Source of the DNA: a virus
Length of the DNA: 21,404 bases
Direction: 5' to 3' (one strand)
IMG/VR virus record: IMGVR_UViG_3300030101_001818
Span: 1-21,404 of that record
Below the pieces are notes generated by a model. It was not told the origin of the DNA and made no database searches. It saw only the letters and a list, made by a program, of their open reading frames with translations. Positions 1 through 9,179 of the stretch are shown here, in pieces (positions within the stretch are counted from its first letter, which is position 1; each line of letters opens with the position of its first letter). The position numbers and the translations under genes are program-made.

Positions 1-233
1 GTAAAATGGGGCATTACATGACCAGAATTATTAGGAGATGTTGCAATTAATGTTCCTGTGCAAACAATAATACTTCCAGATTCTTTTTTATTAATAGTAC
101 CCATATCCCAAAGATCAGAAACTTGAGATCCACTATTATTTGATAGCACTCTTCTAGTTGCATCTGTTTTTTCAGTAACATTAACAAGGTGTGCTGCTCT
201 TACTTGAGCTTCATCGGAAAAATAAATAGCCAT
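1..233 (-). CDS. Partial fibre-associated structural protein, runs off left edge
   Basis: The reading frame opens with ATG at 233 and stays open to base 1, giving 77 residues that begin MAIYFSDEAQVRAAHLVNVT; the rest lies outside the window. Its start codon overlaps the stop of the tail fibre gene in the form TAATG, sharing one A, which suggests translational coupling and a product used with the fibre. The visible part is polar, rich in Ser, Asn and Thr, with no signal peptide or membrane segment. It resembles, from memory, small structural proteins found just after fibre genes in marine podoviruses, but I do not recognise a named family. It could be a fibre cap or adhesin subunit; that is inference from position only. 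The gene itself is well supported by the overlap and the uninterrupted frame. Confidence 0.75.
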   Translation of the reverse strand, partial: MAIYFSDEAQVRAAHLVNVTEKTDATRRVLSNNSGSQVSDLWDMGTINKKESGSIIVCTGTLIATSPNNSGHVMPHF

Positions 234-3200
234 TATGATACCTCCGTTAAATTAAATTTGTACTTCTTACCAGAACGGTTATTTTTTAAGAACAAGTCTG
301 ATTCTCCTTCTTGTATTGTCCAATCGCCCCAAGTTTGGTCTACATCGTTAGATGAACCTTTGTTAGATAAGTTAAGGTCATTGGTATAGACGTTTCTCCA
401 ACGGTTTGATGATGAACCTAAATCAAAGGCATTGTTTGATACAGGAATATAACTTGAACCTTCATGTGCAATATCATACTTACTAGCACCCATTGACCAA
501 CCGCCAACCGCCAGTTTGTTAGTATCTGCATTTAATCCAAAGTAACAAGCAAAATCACCACCAGTATGGAATGACATAAACGCATCATTACCAGCACCTG
601 AGTTATATACTTCAAAACCACCTAATGATCCTGTGCTAGTTGCTATGTTGTCATAGTTATTTTGAGAATTATAATCAAATATAATTCTTCCAGAACAGGT
701 ATCATTAGCATTTGATCTTAAAAAAACACCAGAAGATAAACCACTAAGAGACGTTGCATTTACGTTTGTAATGTTTGAGCCATCCCCATGAAGAGTATTT
801 GCATGAACATTATTCCACTTATTATTGCTTACTCCTACATTTCTATAATTAGCAGTATCAGGAAGAAGATCATAACTAACTAAATTACCTGTTACAGTAG
901 CTCCCGAACTTGTTGTCTCAAACTTCTTACTGTTGTCATAATATAGCTCTACGTTCCCATCAACATTAGCTTCAAGAGAAACCTTACTCCCTGCGGAGTT
1001 CATCAACCTAACAAGATCACCTTGAATTCTTAATTGACCTGTACTATTAGCAATAATTCCGTTACCACTACTGTTATGTTCTATTGTTAAATCATTACTA
1101 TTTCCAAAAAATGCTTTGTCATTATCAGCAAATTTAATATTATTACCATTGCTTTGTAAGTCACCGCCTAGCTGCGGGGAACTGTCACCGACTAGATCTG
1201 TGTTAACAGTGTTACCAGATGCTGCTGTGATTCTACCTTTAGCGTCTACAGTAATACTTGGAATAGAAGTTGACGAACCATAACTACCAGCACTTACACC
1301 AGAAGCCGCAAGTGTTAAGCTTGTAGAACCTGTAACGTCTCCTGTGTGAGTAGCATTAGTTGTCTTAGCTGTGTTAGCTGCAATCGCTGAGTTAATAGAG
1401 TTTGCAATCTTATCTGCTGTAACAGCATCGTCTGCAATCTTAGCTGTAGTTACGTTTGCATCTACAATCTTTGCAGTTGTAACTGATCCGTTCTGTAGTA
1501 TTGCTGTTGTAACTGTGTTGTTACTTGGTACACCTATACCTACGGATGATCCGATGGTAATGATGAAAAAATCAGCACCAGTAGGAGGAGCGGAACTAAA
1601 TATAATGTTAGTACCACTGACAGCAAATCCTTCACTTGGAACTGAGGTTCCAGAATTAGGTTTCTGAATGACTCCGTTAAGACTGACGAGGAGTTGAGCT
1701 GCGAACTGAGGAGGGTTAGATAAAGCAAATTTTTGAGCTGTGCCGTTAAATGTTGCACTACCACCTGGGGGGTTATCACTACCAGATCCAGTGCTAGATA
1801 AGGTGTTTATAAAGAAGTTACCAGTAGATGTCACCTCTTCCCACGCTGTCGTAGTAGAGTTGTACACCATTAACTTGTTATTAGTAGTGTCAAACCATAA
1901 GTCACCGCCATCTAATGAAGATGTAGGTGCAGAGGCTGATACTCTATATCTGTTAGAAAATGAGTTGACCGTAGCACTAATAGCTTGTATGTCAGCTGCA
2001 CTAGCTAATTGTTTATGAAATGTGTAAGTATGCAGTGTTGAGGTTGTTTGAACCTGTAAACCACTAGCAGCTGGTAATGTCTGACTTTGTAAGTTAGTTG
2101 GAAAACCAGTTATGGTTACTGTATTACCAGTTCCAGCACCATTAGATATTGTTGCTACACCGCTACCGTTGACTGCAAGACCGCTTGCAAGCTGTGATAT
2201 AGACACAACTGTACCCGCATTGTTACTTGGGTCAGGGTTAGCTGTAGGAAAACTTGTTTCGTTTGCTATTGCTACAAAACCGCCAAGGGCGTTTGTTACA
2301 GACAATACAAGATCGTTTACTGCCTTTGATGTAGGTATGCGTGTATCGCTGTTTCCAGTAACAGAAGTTTCTAGTGTTATACCGTCAAGCTGGTTTAACT
2401 CTGCTGTAGTAGCTGTAAGAGCTGTGCTATCAGCTAGTCTTGAAGCTGTACCAGACTGCATACCAGCTAGAGTTGTAAGTTCTCCATCCTGGATTTTGTC
2501 AGTTGTAACAGCATTGCTTGCTATCTTAGCTGCTGTTATATTAGCGTCAGCTATTTTTGCAGATGTGACTTGATTATCTTGTATATGAGCTGTTCTAACA
2601 GCATCGTCTGCAATCTGTGCATTTGTAACAGCATCATCAGCTATTTTAATCTCTGTAATTGCATCACTTGCTATCTTAGCTGTTGTAACGGCAGTATCAG
2701 CAAGTTTAGCTGTTGTAACGGCATTGTTAACAATCTTTGGTGTTGTAACCGAATCGTTAGCTAGTTTGTCAGTTGTAATGTTGCTATTAGCTATAGCATT
2801 TGATGTGACTGTATTAGATCCAAATTTTGCACCTGTAATTGACCCATCTGCTATTTTAGCAGTTGTTATAGCATTATTTGCAACTTTAGCAGTTGTCACG
2901 GCTCCATCAGCTATTTTGTCTGTGGTTACAGAGTTATTAGCTAAATCATCTGTAGCAATTGTACCATCTACAATATGTGATGATGTTACAAAGTTTCTAC
3001 TAGGTTGATCCCCGTTAAACAATACTCCTTCTATAGTTAATGCTTTATTCCTAGCCTCTTGTGCTGTAAAATTAGATTCAGTTGCTGAGTTGTTTAGATC
3101 TGTGGCTCTTATGGTGCTTCCACTAGCAAAAGTAGTATATGTTCCAGAGGCATCTCTTGTTCTACGTTCACAAAATACTACTGCACCTTGCGGTAGTGCA

Positions 3201-3490
3201 GAGTTAAATGTAATTGTATTGTTATCGCTGGATAGTGTGTAGTTGTATAAAGTTGTACCTCCTGATAACATTGGAGGGAAGTATAATCCGTCTGTGTTCT
3301 GCACCTGTGGGTGACTAGATTGTGCAGTGCTACCAGTAGACTGGCGTAACTGTAACACTCTAGTACCACCCGACAATGTGACATAAACATCTAGATCATC
3401 TTGGTTATTCAATTGTATCCCGACAGGACTAAATACAGTTGTAGTTGCATTAGAAGTGGCAGGGAAAGTCTTTTTAGTTGTAACTGCCAT
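233..3490 (-). CDS. Tail fibre protein (T7 gp17-like N-terminus)
   Basis: This 1085-residue protein should form the host-recognition fibre. Residues 1-150 resemble the tail-attachment domain of T7 gp17: beta-rich segments, then a stretch like STIRATDLNNSATESNF followed by AQEARN, equivalent to the T7 'LRAYDLN...AEEARD' region. Residues 172-341 are 17 consecutive ten-residue repeats of the type KIADGAVTTA, and a shorter copy of the same repeat lies around residues 655-700. The C-terminal third has the 'GNDIKFADNDKAFFG' style beta repeats common in marine phage fibres, ending with NRWRNVYTNDLNLSN and WGDWTIQEGESDLFLKN, a frequent fibre terminus. It is about twice the length of T7 gp17 (553 residues). 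The start lies 12 bases after the gp16-like stop with no clear Shine-Dalgarno sequence, and the stop overlaps the next gene. No enzymatic depolymerase motif was seen. Confidence 0.9.
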   Translation of the reverse strand: MAVTTKKTFPATSNATTTVFSPVGIQLNNQDDLDVYVTLSGGTRVLQLRQSTGSTAQSSHPQVQNTDGLYFPPMLSGGTTLYNYTLSSDNNTITFNSALPQGAVVFCERRTRDASGTYTTFASGSTIRATDLNNSATESNFTAQEARNKALTIEGVLFNGDQPSRNFVTSSHIVDGTIATDDLANNSVTTDKIADGAVTTAKVANNAITTAKIADGSITGAKFGSNTVTSNAIANSNITTDKLANDSVTTPKIVNNAVTTAKLADTAVTTAKIASDAITEIKIADDAVTNAQIADDAVRTAHIQDNQVTSAKIADANITAAKIASNAVTTDKIQDGELTTLAGMQSGTASRLADSTALTATTAELNQLDGITLETSVTGNSDTRIPTSKAVNDLVLSVTNALGGFVAIANETSFPTANPDPSNNAGTVVSISQLASGLAVNGSGVATISNGAGTGNTVTITGFPTNLQSQTLPAASGLQVQTTSTLHTYTFHKQLASAADIQAISATVNSFSNRYRVSASAPTSSLDGGDLWFDTTNNKLMVYNSTTTAWEEVTSTGNFFINTLSSTGSGSDNPPGGSATFNGTAQKFALSNPPQFAAQLLVSLNGVIQKPNSGTSVPSEGFAVSGTNIIFSSAPPTGADFFIITIGSSVGIGVPSNNTVTTAILQNGSVTTAKIVDANVTTAKIADDAVTADKIANSINSAIAANTAKTTNATHTGDVTGSTSLTLAASGVSAGSYGSSTSIPSITVDAKGRITAASGNTVNTDLVGDSSPQLGGDLQSNGNNIKFADNDKAFFGNSNDLTIEHNSSGNGIIANSTGQLRIQGDLVRLMNSAGSKVSLEANVDGNVELYYDNSKKFETTSSGATVTGNLVSYDLLPDTANYRNVGVSNNKWNNVHANTLHGDGSNITNVNATSLSGLSSGVFLRSNANDTCSGRIIFDYNSQNNYDNIATSTGSLGGFEVYNSGAGNDAFMSFHTGGDFACYFGLNADTNKLAVGGWSMGASKYDIAHEGSSYIPVSNNAFDLGSSSNRWRNVYTNDLNLSNKGSSNDVDQTWGDWTIQEGESDLFLKNNRSGKKYKFNLTEVS
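2468..2977 (-). repeat. Seventeen in-frame 30-nt repeats encoding decapeptides in the tail fibre
   Basis: The stretch encodes 17 units of exactly ten residues with consensus K-I-A-(D/N)-(G/N/D)-(A/S)-(V/I)-T-T-(A/D), fibre residues 172-341. At DNA level the units are diverged copies of a 30-base repeat such as 'ttagctgttgtaacggcattg' on the plus strand. The strict periodicity with hydrophobic I and V at fixed places suggests a regular trimeric shaft. There are no unrelated spacers, so this is not a CRISPR array. Unit number could vary between related phages by recombination. Confidence 0.9.
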
Positions 3491-3502
3491 TGATAATCAA
3501 TG
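3488..3502. promoter_or_regulatory. Perfect 15-nt inverted repeat over the tail fibre start codon
   Basis: CATTGATAATCAATG (plus strand) has two perfect 7-base arms around one central base. It fills the 12-base gap between the gp16-like stop and the fibre ATG and includes that ATG. No Shine-Dalgarno sequence is visible here, so the site could affect translation start through a small RNA hairpin or be a protein-binding site. Function is inferred only. Confidence 0.4.
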
Positions 3503-6500
3503 TTAAATTCCGTGTTTTTTTAATTCATTTAATACGTTATAGTTACCTTTCTTACTATAGAACCTTCTAAGTTCTCTATCTTTAATACGTGCATATAAAT
3601 CAGGGTTATTAGCACGTAATTTAGCTATTGCTTTTTTCTTTTCGTTTAAAAATATACTTTGTACTTGTAAATAAAACCGTTGATCTACAGGACGCATACC
3701 TTCTCTTGAAAGTAAACCATCATCTTTATACTGTTGTACAGCATCTTTCCACCGTTTACTCGTAACAAGTGTCTTTAATCTAGCATATAAATTACTTTCA
3801 GCTAAATATTTTTGTAATTCAGATTGTTCAAAAGAATTTAATTCTTCACCTTTCCAAGTTCTCAAAGCCTCTGGTAAATTATAACTAATACTTTGCAACG
3901 CTTCCTTTACAGGATCTCCAGCAGCGTAAGATATAGCAACAGGACTTAATGAGTTCCATAGTTTTAACAATGGATTAGAAGTATATGGTGTAAATCGTTG
4001 AGCTTTATTTCCAGGAGTTAATATATCGTACTTAGGAGCTAAAAATGACTTAAATCCTATGTCTCTTCTTATAGTGGTTTCCCAAAATCCTCTGGCTATT
4101 CTTTCATTTTCATCCATTAAGTTACCTAACTGACCCATAAGACCAGAATAAGGTACTTGTGATCTAACAAATTTTGCTGCTATCCTACCTAATTGTATCT
4201 CACTGATATTACCACTAAATACTTGAGCAAGATCGTCAACACCTGCTAACATAGATTTATCAACTATTACACTAGCAAACATAAATTGTATTTTTTGTAA
4301 CATATCATCTCTAACTGCTTCTCCTAACGAGTTTTGATAACCAGCTACGTTAGCAACAGCAGATAAAATAGTGTTATATGGTTCCATATCACCATAAGAT
4401 ATGTAAGTGTTACCTATTTTAAAAGAGTTAGGTTGTATTTTATTGTTTCTCCAGTGATCTCTAGTTTCTTTATCGTATGGTAGTGTACCTGTCATGTTAC
4501 CTGTTACAGCAGCAGTAAACGCCATAAAACTTAACATAGTACCTGTTGCTACTCTACCTTTCATTAAAGCTATAGCTTGAGGTATATCTTCTTTTCTAAT
4601 ACCGTACTCTATCTCTAATTGTTTAGCATTTTTACCACCATTATTAGCAAATTCCATTAAATCTTTGTATTTTTTATTGAATCTAGCTAATCCAGGGGTA
4701 TGTTGCCATGTTAAATCTAACGCATTAAAACCTGTACGCACAAATGGAAAGAAATTTTTAAAACCAGTTATTGATGAAAGTGATTCTAAACCTTTTAAAT
4801 TACCACTTAATGGTTTAGTTAAGGCAGTTTCGTCACCTGCTAGGGCTGCAGCTCTGTCTGATACAACCCACATATCATATGCGTCTTTTTTAAATATTTG
4901 TTCTCTAAAATTCTTTTCAGTTCTAGTTGCTACTTCCACTACGTCATCAAGATCTACACCATCATCTATTGCTTTTCTAGCTGCTCTCATACGCATTTCA
5001 AATCTACCAATTAAAGTTCTAGCTAATGCGTCACCTGCACCCATAGCATTTTGTGAATAACGTACCCAAGGTGAGTTGTTAAAATCTAACATAAAATTAG
5101 CTATAGCATAATACGTTTTCTCTGAATCCGTACCATACATTTCTACAAATTTACCTAATTGTTTAAATTCTGCTGAATTTGTTTCTACGTTAAATTTACC
5201 AACATAACTTTGAGCTTTACGGTTTATACCTAAATCCCAGTTATGTCTAAACATTTTAAAACCTTCTGCAAACATTTCACTGATACCATGTAACTGTGCT
5301 GCAGCAATAACCATTTCTTTTTTATTACTTTGTAATGCAGCTCCTACATAAGTTTGAAAAGGACGTAACAATGCAATAAAATTAGTACCAACGATAGCTT
5401 TAATAGGTGTACGTAAACTACTTAATACAGAATTATAAAACATTCCTTTAGCTTGTTCTCTAATACCAGATCTATAAGTTTGACCTTTGTATCTACCACC
5501 TTTTGTTCTTACTTTAACCCATTGCAAAGCATCATCAAGGGTAGTCACGCTACCTCCAGATAAGGCTTGTATTTCCATAAGTGTAGTACGTTCTACATTA
5601 TTACCATTTTTTGCTATTCTATCTAGTTCTTTATAAAACTCATCATACGCCTCATCTATACTAGCTAGTTCACCTTCTATAAGTTTTCTAGCATCCTCTG
5701 GCATAAGTTTGTTTTTAAATCTTTCTAGTGTACTACCTGCCATGTAGCTCATCTTCTTGTACTCTTTTAAGGCTAGTACAAGCGATTTGTTGGCGTGTTG
5801 CATTTGACGAACACCAGCTGCCCCTGGAGGTAGTTCTAGTGCTCCTGTAGCGTATAGAGAAGCTCTTTTAGACAATGTTTGTATAACCATCTCCAAAGCA
5901 ACCTTTTGTTCTGGCGTACCAGTAACAACTTGGTTACCATCAGTCATATAATCTATGTAATTATCCTTTCGTTTAGGATCAAAATAAGACATAAAATTCT
6001 TGTTTGTACCCTCTGCTACGTCAGCATTTACTCTAGAATATAACTCTTCAGATTTACGTAAAATTGCAGCTTGTACTTTCTTATAGTCAAATGAGTTTAA
6101 TTTATTGTCAAAAATTTCGTTGGCTAATTTTTCGGAAAATTCTTTAATAAATTTATAGAGTGACTCACTACCGTCAGCCATCCTTTCTATCTGTCTATGT
6201 ATTAGTACCTGTGAATTAGTTGTACCTTCGTCTAGTACTTCCTTAACAACTCTAGTAGCTTTACCTTGTAAGTCTTTATTATCATCTGGTACAAAGGTTT
6301 TATCCTGTTCACCAAACATATTAGGGTTACGATCTGGGTCAACTTGTTTACTACCAAAAGTATCACTGTAAGTTGCACCTTCTTCATCAAACCAAGGATC
6401 ACCTATTTCTTGACCTTTCTGTACAGCTTTGTTTTCTAAATCTTCAGCTCTAGGACTTTTGAATCCATCTTTATTTTCAGCATTGTCAAACTCATCAAGG

Positions 6501-9175
6501 TTAGTTGTAATAAAATCATCATCATCAATAAATGGATCCCATCCACCATAACCCTGTTGTTCTAATTCTAATGTATATTTACGTTGCATATTTTCGTAAA
6601 GTTGTTTACGATAATTTGTAAATATACGTCTAGTTTGACTGCCACCTAAACGTGAAGCAACAGAAGCATACAAATCTTTTACAAATATTGCAACCTCTTG
6701 AGTTATACGTTTAAATGTACCTTCGGGAGCTAGCTGATCGTAATTTACCATAAACATGTCAAATTCATCTGACATAGTCTCAGCAAAATATTCGTCTAAA
6801 TTTTTGTAACGATAATTTGAAGGTGTGTATCTACCTTTTTTAAATAACTCTACATCTTTACCACCTGCAGCTAACCATTTAGCTTTACGATTTTTAAACT
6901 CTACACCTAATTTTTCAACATCTTTTGCAGGTAAATATCTAGATAACGTATGCCACAATTCATGTATCATAGTTTGGGTAAAATCACCTGTTTCAAATAT
7001 TTTTCTACGTATTTCTACAAGTCTATTACCAAAATTAAACCTACCTTGAACACCTAATTTATTTGTTATAGATAAAGATACATCACCGAAAAACCTATCA
7101 CCCATCATGTTGATAAAATCTTCGATAGCTTCTACTTCAGATGGATCTAAACCATCAATAACAAATTTTTTCCTTAATCTATTTATTAAATATTCTGCCC
7201 CACGACTACCTTCTAATCCTCTACCAGCTTCTATGTTTGTTTGCCAAGGTTTCCTAGGTGGTCGTACTCCAAACCCTCTACTGTCAAATATAGGTAAATC
7301 AGTAGATACGTCTGGATCTAAGGTGTTTCTTAAACGATATTTGTCAAGTTCTATCTGAGTATCTGGGTTCCAGTATACTCTAACTTTATGTGTTTTCTCA
7401 CCATGATTAGCTGTGTACTGTATACCTCCATACCCTAACTCTTGTAAGTCAGAATGTATAGTATCTAATACCTGTGTAACTTCTTCACGAGGATATAACT
7501 GTTCATCTTTAATTCTTTGGACATAATCAGAATAACTTATACTACCCTCTGTTGGCCATGCAGACACAAACTCTGGGTTGCCTTCGGGGTTTCTAAGTCC
7601 TGGGCCTAGCTCTAAACCCTTATCTGTTATTCTTTCTTGAAGAAACCCTGCACGTTTAAATGCAGCAATTTCTGGATCTGTGCCATCAAAATCAAATTGT
7701 CTATCAGCATCAAAAAAGTTTACAGGTTCTCTTTCGTTAACTCTGTACATAACTTTTTTCTTACCACTAGCATCCATGCTAATTGTAAGTCCCTGTCCTT
7801 GAGGTCTAGCATCAGCAGCAACCGTAATATCATCAACAGTATAAAAACCATTGCCCATTAAGTTATCATCAGACCATCTACGACCATCTCTTACATAATA
7901 TGGAAAATCTCCTGGGAGTCCTCTACCACTACCATGAAAGAAAATATCATTGCCAATAACATCTTGTAAATTACCTTTAGTAAGGTGTACATACATCTTA
8001 CCTAGTTCTTCATCTAAATTACCAACAACATGATCTTCCCAAGGATCTGGAGGTATACCACGACCATCAACTGCAGCATCTTTTTTTAATTCTTCACGTT
8101 GTTTATACTCATTTCTAACTTCGTTTTTTAACCTTTCATCTAACACACCATTTGCATGTACGTTAGCTTCATCTATGCTTGCTCCAGATTTACGTTTACG
8201 TATAGCAGCAAACCTAGCTTTACCGAAAGCTATTAAATAATGAGCAACTATGTTAGCCCCAGCCCCCGCAAAGACAGTTTTAATTCTAGCTGTCCAAGGA
8301 TTATCCTCATCTGGATCAACAGACAAAAATTCTGAAAGTGGTAGCCAAGGTGCATACTCATCTATTAAATTTGCTAGGTTACCATAATCAGAGGATGATG
8401 ATATAAGATCAGCAACACCCCCTTCAAATGCTATGTTACTTAATTTAGCAGTATTTTTTGGTAAAAATTTAATAAATCTAGCACCTTTTCTTGTTTGTGC
8501 AAGTTTACTTATAATAGGTGTTTTACCTTTTACTGCCCCTGCAAGTAAATTTTTACCTATTTTGTTCTGTATTACAGCAGCTTTTCGTAATGTAGTAGCA
8601 GGTTTTAGTACCTTTGCAGCACCTCCTGTAGCATATAGTAGAAAACCAAACTCTGATAATCCTCTAACTAAATCACCATAACCAGATAAAGTCTCAGGTT
8701 GAAACCTATCTGGTACATTTAAGATTCCAGGTTGTGCCCCACCTATACCAAGTTCTTGTGCTTTTCTATACTCTTTAAAATTAAATGGGTTATTACCGTA
8801 TGATTGGTTCAAACCCATAATTTTGTTAGCAGTAGCAGAAATTGTATCTCCCGTAAGATCTAAAAAACTACCTGCACTTTCAACAGCATCTGTTAAACCA
8901 CCATAAACACCTTTGGCAGTTTCACCTATAAAATTTACAGGGCCATCTGGTAGCATCCCTTGTGGATTTTCACCAGCTTTAGCCTCTTCTTCTTGTTTTG
9001 TAATAATAGCAGCAGCAGCATCTCTTTCTTGAGCTTGCTCTAAAAAGTATGCTTCATCTTCACTATGTTTATTAAGGTCAGAATCTGTCCTATCATTCCA
9101 ACGTTCGGGGTCGTTGACCGTAGTCTCCCCTTGCTCCTCGACATTATCGAGTCGCATCAATTCATCTTCGTTCAT
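3503..9175 (-). CDS. Giant internal core/ejection protein, gp16-like, with ART-like and zinc peptidase domains
   Basis: An 1890-residue protein in the position of T7 gene 16, between the gp15-like and fibre genes; T7 gp16 has 1318 residues. Residues 1-400 are mixed helical with hydrophobic stretches near 173-190 and 301-318, and I see no lytic transglycosylase motif. Residues about 405-612 look like an ADP-ribosyltransferase of the polyvalent-protein type: IFFHGSGRG (H414), GNGFYTVDD (G443-Y445), then LGYGGIQYT and VRVYWNPDTQIEL. Residues about 670-810 look like a zinc metallopeptidase: HELWH at 738-742 and a possible third ligand in NLDEYFAE (E795 or E799). Residues 1240-1620 contain a hydrophobic run at 1542-1560 and a segment (NFFPFVRTGFNALDLTWQHT, near 1475) that I associate with large ejected phage proteins. 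Known for the family: gp16 is ejected and spans the inner membrane. Inferred: this version may also carry effector enzymes into the cell. The two domain calls are by eye. Confidence 0.85.
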   Translation of the reverse strand: MNEDELMRLDNVEEQGETTVNDPERWNDRTDSDLNKHSEDEAYFLEQAQERDAAAAIITKQEEEAKAGENPQGMLPDGPVNFIGETAKGVYGGLTDAVESAGSFLDLTGDTISATANKIMGLNQSYGNNPFNFKEYRKAQELGIGGAQPGILNVPDRFQPETLSGYGDLVRGLSEFGFLLYATGGAAKVLKPATTLRKAAVIQNKIGKNLLAGAVKGKTPIISKLAQTRKGARFIKFLPKNTAKLSNIAFEGGVADLISSSSDYGNLANLIDEYAPWLPLSEFLSVDPDEDNPWTARIKTVFAGAGANIVAHYLIAFGKARFAAIRKRKSGASIDEANVHANGVLDERLKNEVRNEYKQREELKKDAAVDGRGIPPDPWEDHVVGNLDEELGKMYVHLTKGNLQDVIGNDIFFHGSGRGLPGDFPYYVRDGRRWSDDNLMGNGFYTVDDITVAADARPQGQGLTISMDASGKKKVMYRVNEREPVNFFDADRQFDFDGTDPEIAAFKRAGFLQERITDKGLELGPGLRNPEGNPEFVSAWPTEGSISYSDYVQRIKDEQLYPREEVTQVLDTIHSDLQELGYGGIQYTANHGEKTHKVRVYWNPDTQIELDKYRLRNTLDPDVSTDLPIFDSRGFGVRPPRKPWQTNIEAGRGLEGSRGAEYLINRLRKKFVIDGLDPSEVEAIEDFINMMGDRFFGDVSLSITNKLGVQGRFNFGNRLVEIRRKIFETGDFTQTMIHELWHTLSRYLPAKDVEKLGVEFKNRKAKWLAAGGKDVELFKKGRYTPSNYRYKNLDEYFAETMSDEFDMFMVNYDQLAPEGTFKRITQEVAIFVKDLYASVASRLGGSQTRRIFTNYRKQLYENMQRKYTLELEQQGYGGWDPFIDDDDFITTNLDEFDNAENKDGFKSPRAEDLENKAVQKGQEIGDPWFDEEGATYSDTFGSKQVDPDRNPNMFGEQDKTFVPDDNKDLQGKATRVVKEVLDEGTTNSQVLIHRQIERMADGSESLYKFIKEFSEKLANEIFDNKLNSFDYKKVQAAILRKSEELYSRVNADVAEGTNKNFMSYFDPKRKDNYIDYMTDGNQVVTGTPEQKVALEMVIQTLSKRASLYATGALELPPGAAGVRQMQHANKSLVLALKEYKKMSYMAGSTLERFKNKLMPEDARKLIEGELASIDEAYDEFYKELDRIAKNGNNVERTTLMEIQALSGGSVTTLDDALQWVKVRTKGGRYKGQTYRSGIREQAKGMFYNSVLSSLRTPIKAIVGTNFIALLRPFQTYVGAALQSNKKEMVIAAAQLHGISEMFAEGFKMFRHNWDLGINRKAQSYVGKFNVETNSAEFKQLGKFVEMYGTDSEKTYYAIANFMLDFNNSPWVRYSQNAMGAGDALARTLIGRFEMRMRAARKAIDDGVDLDDVVEVATRTEKNFREQIFKKDAYDMWVVSDRAAALAGDETALTKPLSGNLKGLESLSSITGFKNFFPFVRTGFNALDLTWQHTPGLARFNKKYKDLMEFANNGGKNAKQLEIEYGIRKEDIPQAIALMKGRVATGTMLSFMAFTAAVTGNMTGTLPYDKETRDHWRNNKIQPNSFKIGNTYISYGDMEPYNTILSAVANVAGYQNSLGEAVRDDMLQKIQFMFASVIVDKSMLAGVDDLAQVFSGNISEIQLGRIAAKFVRSQVPYSGLMGQLGNLMDENERIARGFWETTIRRDIGFKSFLAPKYDILTPGNKAQRFTPYTSNPLLKLWNSLSPVAISYAAGDPVKEALQSISYNLPEALRTWKGEELNSFEQSELQKYLAESNLYARLKTLVTSKRWKDAVQQYKDDGLLSREGMRPVDQRFYLQVQSIFLNEKKKAIAKLRANNPDLYARIKDRELRRFYSKKGNYNVLNELKKHGI

Positions 9176-9179
9176 GTTT

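Noticed and set aside
2468-2977. CRISPR-like array suggested by regular 30-base repeats
   Set aside because: The repeats are contiguous, diverged and in frame with a fibre protein; there are no unique spacers.
1371-3008. Several plus-strand open frames of 64 to 153 codons opposite the tail fibre
   Set aside because: They reflect the low-complexity repeats of the fibre gene read on the other strand; their proteins are repetitive Ala/Val/Ile strings.
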